Assembly: GCF_014647375.1 (NCBI RefSeq)
Contig: NZ_BMPB01000002.1
Location: forward strand, 186,001-250,000
DNA from: Parabacteroides faecis
GTDB lineage: Bacteria > Bacteroidota > Bacteroidia > Bacteroidales > Tannerellaceae
Direction: 5' to 3'
Length of the DNA: 64,000 bases
Each line of letters starts with the position of its first letter. The first letter of the stretch is position 1. The position numbers and the translations under genes were made by a program. The notes under the pieces are model-generated. The model saw nothing but the letters and a program-made list of their open reading frames with translations. It was not told the origin of the DNA and did not search any database. Shown piece by piece: positions 45,691-52,647 of this stretch.

Positions 45691-48108
45691 ATGAAGAAGT
45701 GTTTTTATCTCATTGTGGCCTTATTGTGTTTTAGTCTGTCTGTTTCCGCTGCTCCGATATCCCGTATCAAAGGGAAAATTGTGGATGCCGGAACAAATCA
45801 GCCATTAGATTTTGCGGATGTGCTCCTGTTTAAAAAGGGAGACAGTAATCCTGTGTTCCATGCTTTGCCTGACAGGGACGGAAGTTTTGGTATCGCAGAT
45901 GTGAAGAACGGAGAATATAGCCTGATGATCCGGCTGGTAGGATATGATTTGTTTACCCGTCCGGATATTGTGCTGGCATCGTCGTCGGCTACTGTCGATC
46001 TGGGAACGATCGCTATGAAGCCGCTGGAAGTCGGCCTGGCAGAAGTAGAGGTCGTGGCACAGAAGAAGCAGGTGATATATAAACTCGACAAAAAAGTGAT
46101 CGAAGCCTCTTCGAATATGCTGGCGAGCGGAGGGACGGCGGTCGATATCCTGGAAAATACACCTTCTATCCGTGTGGATGCAGAAGGGGAAGTCTCTTTC
46201 CGTGGAAGTACAGGCTTTACCGTTTATGTGGACGGTAAGCCGAGTGTTTTCAGCGGGACTCAGGCTTTGGAACAGATTCCTTCCGGACATATCGAAAATA
46301 TAGAGATCATCACCACCCCGTCTGCCCGCCACGATACGGGAGGCGATGTCGGGATTATCAATATCATTACCAAGAAGCATGCGCAACACGGATTCAGCGG
46401 AATGGTGAACCTGACGGGAAGTACTTTCCTTTCAAGAGGAGTCGATTTCCTGCTTACCCAACAGAATAAATCTTCCCGATGGTATTTCGGCGGAGGCTGG
46501 ACCGACCGTTTGCGAAAGAGTGATTTCGACCAGGAAAAGACGACGATCGTAGCCGATACGGCAACGACCTCCCATTCGAACGGACCGCGTGAGAGTAATA
46601 ATTTCAATTACTCGTTGAAAGCCGGTTGGATGTATACTTTGCCTCATACAACATTCAATGCCGACCTGGAAGGTGGCTACGGGGGCCGTACCCGTAACGG
46701 TGACCTGGACTATACGGAAGAACGTGTTGTCGATAAGAAGCCTTTCGAGAACGGCGATTATTACAGCCGTGACGATTACGACCTGCATGAAACATATTTC
46801 CAGGGAAGTGTGGGTTTCGACCATAAATTCAATGATCAGGGACATCAACTTACAGGAAGTTTTTATCTGAAATACGGCGGCGATGCGATGGAATATTTCC
46901 AGAGCGACCTCTTCAATAAGAATAATGAGCGCGAACAGGGGCATCGTGCCTGGGAAGACGAACACCGCTGGACAGTACGTGGAAATCTCGATTACCTATA
47001 TCCGTATAGTAAAACCGGACATATCGAGGCCGGTTATCAGTATTTTTCCTATCTGGAGGACGGCGATTACAGTATGCAGTTCTGGAGTCCTGAGAAGCAG
47101 GAGTTTTACTGGAGGGATGATATCTACAATACTTTTTATTTTCAGCACGGCATCAATTCGATCTATGCCATTGTCGGCGACAGTTATAAGTCGTTCGATT
47201 TCCAGGCTGGTGTAAGAGGGGAACATACACATCGTGTTCTCCGCAGTTCGATTCCCGGAAAGAACCGTGAATATAATAAATTCGAGTTTTTCCCTTCGGT
47301 TCACCTGGGATATACTTTCCCGAAAGATCACAAACTGATGGCATCCTATTCACGCCGTATCACGCGTCCGGAGCTTTTCTTTATGGAGCCTTATATTACG
47401 TATCGTGACTATTATTCGGCCGAGATCGGTAACCCGGATATCCGTTCGGAATATATCAACTCTTTTGAGCTTAACTATAAGAAGAATATCGGCGACCATA
47501 CGGTTTCCGCCACTGTGTTTCACCGTAGCCGGAAAGATAAGATAGAACGGTTACGTGTTCCTTATCAGGCTGGCGTGACATTGGATTCTATGGCAAATGT
47601 GGGACATGATTATTCAACCGGACTGGAGTTGAGCGGTCAGGTTCAGCTGACCCGCTGGTGGAACATGAACCTGAATGGTAGTTTATATCATTATAAGGTA
47701 AAGAACCAATACAAACAGGATGGAACGAACGAGAAAAGTACTAATTACGATATTATCTGGAATAATGCTTTCGATCTGGGGAAATCGACCCGTATCCAGT
47801 TGGATGGAAATTTTGTTGGCCCGTCGGTTACCACACAGGGGCGAACGGATGCTTTCTGGTATGTGAATCTTGCTCTCCGCCAGCAATTGATGAATCGTAA
47901 ACTGTCGGCTACACTTGCCTTCCGCGACGTATTCAATTCTGCCCGTTATGTAAGTAAGATAACTACTTCAGACTTACAGTCCATCACCCGTATCCGTCCG
48001 AATTATCCGCTTATCACCTTGACTTTGAGTTATACATTCAATAACTTCAAAGCCAAGACTACTCAGCGGAAAGAGGATCACGATCTGTTTGAAGGAACGA
48101 ATCATTGA
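45691..48108 (+). CDS. Outer-membrane beta-barrel receptor with a carboxypeptidase-like regulatory domain
   Basis: From the ATG at 45691 the protein has 805 residues with signal peptide MKKCFYLIVALLCFSLSVSA. Residues about 22-110 form a CarboxypepD_reg-like beta-sandwich (IKGKIVDAGTNQPLDFADVLLF). A plug follows (LASGGTAVDILENTPSIRVDAEGEVSFRGSTGFTVYVDG, GHIENIEIITTPSARHDTGGDVGIINIITKK). The long barrel matches the Bacteroidetes outer-membrane beta-barrel 3 group. It is TonB-dependent-receptor-like, but many of this group lack a clear TonB box and their cargo is unknown. A near-consensus -7 element (TATCTTCG) lies at about 45650. It ends 50 bp before the recombinase gene. Confidence 0.85.
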   Translation: MKKCFYLIVALLCFSLSVSAAPISRIKGKIVDAGTNQPLDFADVLLFKKGDSNPVFHALPDRDGSFGIADVKNGEYSLMIRLVGYDLFTRPDIVLASSSATVDLGTIAMKPLEVGLAEVEVVAQKKQVIYKLDKKVIEASSNMLASGGTAVDILENTPSIRVDAEGEVSFRGSTGFTVYVDGKPSVFSGTQALEQIPSGHIENIEIITTPSARHDTGGDVGIINIITKKHAQHGFSGMVNLTGSTFLSRGVDFLLTQQNKSSRWYFGGGWTDRLRKSDFDQEKTTIVADTATTSHSNGPRESNNFNYSLKAGWMYTLPHTTFNADLEGGYGGRTRNGDLDYTEERVVDKKPFENGDYYSRDDYDLHETYFQGSVGFDHKFNDQGHQLTGSFYLKYGGDAMEYFQSDLFNKNNEREQGHRAWEDEHRWTVRGNLDYLYPYSKTGHIEAGYQYFSYLEDGDYSMQFWSPEKQEFYWRDDIYNTFYFQHGINSIYAIVGDSYKSFDFQAGVRGEHTHRVLRSSIPGKNREYNKFEFFPSVHLGYTFPKDHKLMASYSRRITRPELFFMEPYITYRDYYSAEIGNPDIRSEYINSFELNYKKNIGDHTVSATVFHRSRKDKIERLRVPYQAGVTLDSMANVGHDYSTGLELSGQVQLTRWWNMNLNGSLYHYKVKNQYKQDGTNEKSTNYDIIWNNAFDLGKSTRIQLDGNFVGPSVTTQGRTDAFWYVNLALRQQLMNRKLSATLAFRDVFNSARYVSKITTSDLQSITRIRPNYPLITLTLSYTFNNFKAKTTQRKEDHDLFEGTNH

Positions 48109-48114
48109 TCAAAG

Positions 48115-48155
48115 CTTCTTTCATTTTGTTATATTGAACAACAAAATGAAAGAAG
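48115..48155 (+). promoter_or_regulatory. Long hairpin covering the recombinase translation start region
   Basis: A perfect 16-bp inverted repeat, CTTCTTTCATTTTGTT (48115-48130) and AACAAAATGAAAGAAG (48140-48155), has a 9-nt loop and ends 3 bases before the recombinase ATG at 48159. There is no T tract after it, so it is not a normal terminator. In an mRNA coming from upstream it would lock up the purine-rich GAAAGAAG in front of the start codon. Confidence 0.75.
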
Positions 48156-48158
48156 TCT

Positions 48159-49397
48159 ATGTATACAGTCTCAGTAAAAATTAAAAGAGGTATATCCGTA
48201 TCCGAAGAAAAGCGCATGCCGCTTTACGTGCAGCTGATTTACCGTCGTGAAACCCGGAAGATCCGGTTGCCCTACCGTGTCTCCGCTGGTGAATGGATAA
48301 GTGAAAGGGAAGAGGTGCATATTCCTTCCGGAAGTGAGGGGGAACGGAGTGAAGAGTTGCGCGGCATACGCGAACGTCTGGTCCGTGATTGCCGTACGGT
48401 CCGTCAGGTAGTTTGCTTGATGGAGAAGAAGAAAGTATTTACGCTGGACGAGATCGTGGCAGCGTGTAAGGAACGGTTCACGGTTTCCAACCTGACAAAA
48501 TATGTGGAGAAACTAATTGGGGAACTGTTTGCCGGAGGTAAGGATCAGACGGCCCGTCATTACCGGAGCACACTGAATTCTTTTCTCCGTTTCCGTCAAG
48601 GCAGTGACTTGCGTCTGGATGAACTGGACCCTGTCCTCGTGAAAGAATATGAATCTTATTTGTTCGGTACGGGACTTTGTGCCAATACGGTCTCTTTTTA
48701 TCTTCGTGTGCTGCGTTCCATCCTGAACCGTGCGGTCAGGGAAGGTCTGGTGGAAGCGGTTCCGATGCTTTTCAGCCATGTTCATACCCGTATTGAGAAA
48801 ACGCGTAAACGTGCGGTGGAGGAAAAAGTGATTCTTGAACTTGCCACCCTGCAACTGTCGTCTCCGGGGCTGGCCCTTTCCCGCGACCTGTTCCTTTTCT
48901 CTTATTATGCCCGTGGAATGGCTTTTGTCGACCTGGCCCACTTAAGGCGTGAGAATATCCGTGGCGGCAAGATCGTTTATATCCGGCGTAAAACCGGTCA
49001 GGAACTACAAATACAATTGTTGCCTGTGATGAAACAGCTTCTGTCGCGTTACCGGGATGCTTCGAGCCCCTATCTGTTTCCGGTACTGAAAAGTGCCACT
49101 CCCTCCCGTAAGGAGTATGAAAGCGCCCTCCGTCTTCAGAATAAGCGTCTGAAAAGGCTGGGAAGTTTGGTCGGGTCGGACCTATCCACTTATACAGCGC
49201 GGCATAGTTGGGCAAGCGTGGCCCTGGAAAAAGGTATATCCGAAGAACTGATCTCGAAAGGCATGGGCCATGAGTCAGTTAAAACGACACGTATTTATAT
49301 AGCCTACCGGAATACCTCGCAGATCGATCGTGCCAATGAGATAGTCATATTAGGAAGGAATTGTAAATCAAGGCTGCCCCGTGGAGTTGTCTTGTAA
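48159..49397 (+). CDS. Tyrosine site-specific recombinase (phage-integrase family), likely inverts the adjacent promoter
   Basis: The 412-residue protein has an N-terminal Arm-type region, a SAM-like core-binding domain (about residues 110-205) and a C-terminal catalytic domain. Catalytic residues are Arg252 in YYARGMAFVDLAHLRREN, a lysine in RRKTGQE, Arg348 in YTARHSWAS, His371 in GMGHESV and the nucleophile Tyr380 in TTRIYIAY. The usual His of the HxxR box is Tyr345 here. This is the Bacteroidetes class that controls phase variation. A 474-bp segment bounded by 22-bp inverted repeats begins 11 bp after the stop, and a fimbrial operon follows, so inversion of that promoter segment is its probable job. 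Translation may be limited by the hairpin at 48115-48155. Confidence 0.9.
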   Translation: MYTVSVKIKRGISVSEEKRMPLYVQLIYRRETRKIRLPYRVSAGEWISEREEVHIPSGSEGERSEELRGIRERLVRDCRTVRQVVCLMEKKKVFTLDEIVAACKERFTVSNLTKYVEKLIGELFAGGKDQTARHYRSTLNSFLRFRQGSDLRLDELDPVLVKEYESYLFGTGLCANTVSFYLRVLRSILNRAVREGLVEAVPMLFSHVHTRIEKTRKRAVEEKVILELATLQLSSPGLALSRDLFLFSYYARGMAFVDLAHLRRENIRGGKIVYIRRKTGQELQIQLLPVMKQLLSRYRDASSPYLFPVLKSATPSRKEYESALRLQNKRLKRLGSLVGSDLSTYTARHSWASVALEKGISEELISKGMGHESVKTTRIYIAYRNTSQIDRANEIVILGRNCKSRLPRGVVL

Positions 49398-49407
49398 GGG
49401 GGATTCT

Positions 49408-49429
49408 GTCTCTTGGTAAGAGACGGAAC
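49408..49429 (+). repeat. Left inverted repeat of the invertible segment
   Basis: The arm reads GTCTCTTGGTAAGAGAC followed by GGAAC. It is itself a palindrome (GTCTCTT, three bases, AAGAGAC), which suits two recombinase subunits on each site. The identity with the right arm stops sharply on both sides. Confidence 0.92.
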
Positions 49430-49457
49430 GGTAAAGGCAGTTAGTGTTAAAACTTCG

Positions 49458-49465
49458 CAAATGTA
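49458..49465 (-). promoter_or_regulatory. Promoter -7 element inside the invertible segment, facing the recombinase gene
   Basis: The minus strand reads TACATTTG, a full TAnnTTTG match; the -33 element is weak. In the present orientation transcripts would run left, out across the left repeat and antisense into the 3' end of the recombinase gene. Confidence 0.6.
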
Positions 49466-49538
49466 CTAACTCTTTTTTATATTTACGTTATGGTATCCAT
49501 GTTTTTTCGCATAACCAGCCTTAATATTCATTGTGTTT

Positions 49539-49643
49539 ATGAATATCATTACAAAAATTAAGAAAGAAGGCCGGTTGCTTTGGCTTCTCTCTCAGCTGGC
49601 TGTATTTATTCTTTTTTATTATTTCCTGTTCGTTTCTCTTTGA
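49539..49643 (+). CDS. Possible 34-residue membrane peptide inside the invertible segment
   Basis: A short frame encodes a basic N-terminus (MNIITKIKKEGR) followed by a hydrophobic stretch (LLWLLSQLAVFILFYYFLF) and a stop at 49641-49643. It looks like a one-helix membrane peptide. No promoter is seen for it in this orientation. In the inverted orientation it would lie on the strand opposite to fimbrial transcription. It may be chance in AT-rich DNA. Confidence 0.25.
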   Translation: MNIITKIKKEGRLLWLLSQLAVFILFYYFLFVSL

Positions 49644-49859
49644 TAATCTGTTGTTTATGAATTGTTTTCTTCTTTTTCTCCTGCATTGAATGTTGGATTA
49701 TCTTTTCTTTCCCCTGAAAAACAATCACTTTTCAATAGTCTGTCCAATCCTTTTACCAATTTCTGTTTTTTGAATGTTGTCCGGGGATGCTTTTTATGTA
49801 TGAAGATCCCGGTGGTAAATGACTAAAAGTGTTGTCGGTAGCTGGTTGTTGTTCCTACT

Positions 49860-49881
49860 GTTCCGTCTCTTACCAAGAGAC
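49860..49881 (-). repeat. Right inverted repeat of the invertible segment
   Basis: The plus strand reads GTTCC then GTCTCTTACCAAGAGAC, the exact reverse complement of the left arm over 22 bases. Confidence 0.92.
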
Positions 49882-49921
49882 GGCCCCGGTGCAGACGGTA
49901 ACCTAATCTGGTATTAATATA

Positions 49922-50491
49922 ATGTATAGGGCTCTTTATTTATCGCTATTATCTATCATATTTCTTCTCTCCTCTGTCCCGGGTCTGTGGGGACAGCAGA
50001 GCGCATTGAAAACGAATGTGCTGTATTGGGCAACGACTACGCCCAATGGGGGAGTGGAGCTGGGATTGGGGCGCCGTTTCTCTGTCGACTTGTGGGGCGC
50101 CTATAATGCGTGGAAGTTTTCCAATGAAATGAAATTGAATCTTTATCTGGTGCAACCAGAAATCCGTTTCTGGCCGTGCCGTAAGTTCGAGGGTCATTTT
50201 GTGGGTGTACATGGTCATTACGGTCATTTTAATATCGGACTGATCCCGTTCATCTCGGGCTTAAAGGATAATGTATTGAGGGGAGACCTGTATGGGGGAG
50301 GACTCACCTACGGCTACCATTGGGCGTTCGGTGACCGTTGGGGCGTGGAAACCCTTCTCGGTTGTGGTTATGTTTCGATGAAATACACCAAATATCGGTG
50401 CTCGGAATGTGCTGAACCTGTCGGAGCTTATACCCGTAGTTATTTCGGACCTACCCGTCTTGGTTTCTCCGTAATCTACATTTTACGTTAA
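49922..50491 (+). CDS. DUF3575 outer-membrane protein, first gene of the fimbrial operon
   Basis: The 189-residue protein has a signal peptide (MYRALYLSLLSIIFLLSSVPGLWG) and the DUF3575 pattern: ALKTNVLYWATTTPNGGVELGLGRRFSVDLWGAYN, then RFWPCRKFEGHFVGVHGHYGHFNIG, and amphipathic strands to the end (RLGFSVIYILR). It is probably a small beta-barrel in the outer membrane. Genes of this type regularly open Mfa/Fim-like fimbrial operons in Bacteroidales. It starts 41 bp after the right inverted repeat and is the first gene the switch would turn on. Confidence 0.85.
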   Translation: MYRALYLSLLSIIFLLSSVPGLWGQQSALKTNVLYWATTTPNGGVELGLGRRFSVDLWGAYNAWKFSNEMKLNLYLVQPEIRFWPCRKFEGHFVGVHGHYGHFNIGLIPFISGLKDNVLRGDLYGGGLTYGYHWAFGDRWGVETLLGCGYVSMKYTKYRCSECAEPVGAYTRSYFGPTRLGFSVIYILR

Positions 50492-50506
50492 ATCGAATCG
50501 TCTCTT

Positions 50507-51667
50507 ATGAAACAAATAATCTTACATTATATATTATGTATATCCGGTCTGCTTCTATTGCTGCCGCTGGATACTCTGGAGGCGCAGGGTATCCGTATCG
50601 TTCCGCAACGGATATCAGTGAAGAACGACAGCCTGCATGTACAACTCCGAATGGATTTGAACGAGGTGAGGGTAGGGCGTAACAGGGCCTTTATCTTTAC
50701 GCCGCAATTGTTGGGAGCGGGGAAGCAACAGGTCTCTTTACCTGCTGTCGTAATCAGCGGCTCGATACGCGACCGTCAGGATCGTCGGGAGGCGGCGCTT
50801 TCTCTCTGTAAAGAATGTACTGTTCCTTATCTTCGTATCCGTGACAGCCGGAATGTTTCTAAAAATATCACTTACCATATTTCCATACCTTATGCCTCAT
50901 GGATGCAGCATGCCATGTTGCTATTGAAACAGGAAAGTCGTGAATGTTGCGGCAATGAACTCTTGGCGGTAGATACGCTGCAATGCGATTTGGGTTTGGC
51001 TGCTGTGGCAGGTATTCCTCAATTGCCTGTTGTAAAGATGAAACTGCATCCGGAAGAAGCAGTGAAACCGAAAGTCGTAAAACCGGAACCGGCAGCTGTT
51101 ACAAGACCAAAGTCAACAATGGTTTCAACGTCAAAAGTAGCATCTGCAACTACTGAGAGTGTGGTACTCTATTTTGATTACCCGATTGGAAAGGACGATA
51201 TTCATCCCGACCTAAAAAACAACCGTTATGAGATCGACAAGATTGACCGGTTGATTGCCCCCCTACAGAGAACTCATTTTGCATCCGTCAAGTCCATCCG
51301 TATCTGCGGTTATTGCTCGCCTGATGGTAATTATGGTGATAACGAACGTCTTGCTGAAGCCCGTTCGCGTTTCTTCTCCATTTACCTGCGTAGTATGTAC
51401 GGCGTTCCCCGCGGACTTGTCAAGGTCTCATCGGTGGCGGAAGACTGGGAGGGGTTGGTGGATCTTTTGATGCGTGATAATCCTCCTTACCGTGATGCCG
51501 CCTTGCGCGTAATATCCCGCTATGGTATTTTCAACGGACGGGAAAAGTATTTAATGGAATTGCAGGGAGGTTCTCCCTATAAAGATATGCTGAGACATTT
51601 TTTTCCGAAGCTGCGGCGCATCGAGGTGATCGTTCGTTATGAAGAGGATAAAACGGAGGTGGAATGA
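50507..51667 (+). CDS. DUF3868 / OmpA-like fimbrial operon protein
   Basis: The 386-residue protein has a signal peptide to about residue 26. A DUF3868-like beta region follows (IRIVPQRISVKNDSLHVQLRMDLN, with LGAGKQQVSLPAVVISG). A Pro/Lys-rich linker (PKVVKPEPAAVTRPKS) leads to a C-terminal OmpA-like domain (about residues 218-386) with SIRICGYCSPDGNYGDNERLAEARS, the peptidoglycan-binding helix region. It probably ties the fimbrial assembly base to the cell wall. It overlaps the next gene by 4 bp (ATGA). Confidence 0.82.
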   Translation: MKQIILHYILCISGLLLLLPLDTLEAQGIRIVPQRISVKNDSLHVQLRMDLNEVRVGRNRAFIFTPQLLGAGKQQVSLPAVVISGSIRDRQDRREAALSLCKECTVPYLRIRDSRNVSKNITYHISIPYASWMQHAMLLLKQESRECCGNELLAVDTLQCDLGLAAVAGIPQLPVVKMKLHPEEAVKPKVVKPEPAAVTRPKSTMVSTSKVASATTESVVLYFDYPIGKDDIHPDLKNNRYEIDKIDRLIAPLQRTHFASVKSIRICGYCSPDGNYGDNERLAEARSRFFSIYLRSMYGVPRGLVKVSSVAEDWEGLVDLLMRDNPPYRDAALRVISRYGIFNGREKYLMELQGGSPYKDMLRHFFPKLRRIEVIVRYEEDKTEVE

Positions 51668-52605
51668 ATAAGATGGTGGAGATAGCATACCTGTTGCTGG
51701 CGGTGGTCTTATGCGGTTGCACATTTGGCGATGAACCGGGTGTCTGTCCGTATACGACACGGCTTGATTACTGGTATGCAGGCAACAGCAGTGAAAATAT
51801 GCTTCCGGTCTATGTAGACAATCTCCGCCAGTATCTTTTTGATGAAAGAGGTGATCTTCTCAGTGTGGTTGCTTTGCGGGGTGACACAATCCGCAGTTGG
51901 CAGGGAAATCTGGAAGAGGGTGACTATACCGTCGTTCTCTGGGGCAACCTGTCAGAAGACGGCAGTGATGACCTGGATGTACAGCCGCTGACCGATCGCC
52001 ACCTTGCAGATATGACACTCAGCGCCGTTACAGCCGAGGCTCCACCGGCCTACCGCCGTAATACGGGTCGACTCTATTACGGCTATCTGTCTTTCCATGT
52101 AGAGGAAGGGAAGATGTTTCGCCGACGTGTCTATCTCTCACATGCGCATGCATCATTGCATGTGACGGTACAATGGATGGCGGATGCCCCGCCGGAGGGA
52201 GGCACTTACCGGATGCGTATGAAAGGGGTGGCATCGGAGTATGGTTTCATGAAGGGCTGGGAGAGTGAGCCGCTCACTTCGGGAGGTAGTTATACGGTGC
52301 CGTATATCGGAACTTCCGAGATCAGCCACGAGACACGTGCTGCAATGAATTACGATGGTGAAGTGATAGGCGATTTCGTCACTTTCCGGTACACTTCCGA
52401 CACTCATCAGCTATGGAGCCTGTGGCGGAATGACGAGCGTATCGTCGGTGACCTCGATCTACATCGTTTCTTCTCGAAAAAACCGATGAACATGGATCGG
52501 AATGTGGAGCAGGAATTCGAAATCCTGGTAACGGTCTACGAAGATAAAATCATCGTCTCGGAAATAACCGATTCCGATTGGGACGAGGGTGGGGCGATAG
52601 GATAA
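51664..52605 (+). CDS. FimB/Mfa2-family fimbrial anchor lipoprotein
   Basis: The 313-residue protein has a lipoprotein signal with the lipobox ending at Cys19 (AVVLCGC). The family pattern is seen in the early DNLRQYLFDERGDLLSVV segment, EGDYTVVLWGNLSED, the YGYLSFHVEEGKMFRRRVYLSHAHASLHVTVQW region and the C-terminal DLDLHRFFSKKPMNMDRNVEQEFEILVTVYEDKIIV. Mfa2/FimB proteins cap the pilus base in the outer membrane and limit its length. It overlaps the gene before it by 4 bp and is followed by the large fimbrillins. Confidence 0.88.
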   Translation: MNKMVEIAYLLLAVVLCGCTFGDEPGVCPYTTRLDYWYAGNSSENMLPVYVDNLRQYLFDERGDLLSVVALRGDTIRSWQGNLEEGDYTVVLWGNLSEDGSDDLDVQPLTDRHLADMTLSAVTAEAPPAYRRNTGRLYYGYLSFHVEEGKMFRRRVYLSHAHASLHVTVQWMADAPPEGGTYRMRMKGVASEYGFMKGWESEPLTSGGSYTVPYIGTSEISHETRAAMNYDGEVIGDFVTFRYTSDTHQLWSLWRNDERIVGDLDLHRFFSKKPMNMDRNVEQEFEILVTVYEDKIIVSEITDSDWDEGGAIG

Positions 52606-52647
52606 AAGAGATTTATAAACATATAGTATTCACTTAAAAAAGTAGTT

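Larger units (their letters stand above)
49408..49881. other. Invertible promoter segment (phase-variation switch) of the fimbrial operon
   Basis: The segment is bounded by perfect 22-bp inverted repeats at 49408-49429 and 49860-49881, with 430 AT-rich bases between. It contains only one full Bacteroidetes -7 element, on the minus strand at 49458-49465, pointing left. Inversion would map it to 49824-49831 on the plus strand, about 80 nt upstream of the expected start of the fimbrial operon leader and gene at 49922. The orientation seen here therefore looks OFF. The adjacent tyrosine recombinase gene supplies the enzyme. This layout matches invertible promoters known upstream of surface-structure operons in Bacteroidales. 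Confidence 0.88.

Noticed and set aside
48115-48155. Terminator for the upstream receptor gene
   Set aside because: The stem is long, but no T tract follows on either strand, and it abuts the next start codon. A weak terminator role cannot be fully excluded.
49408-49881. Transposon or insertion sequence bounded by inverted repeats
   Set aside because: There is no transposase frame inside and no target-site duplication outside, and each repeat is a recombinase-type palindrome next to a tyrosine recombinase gene.
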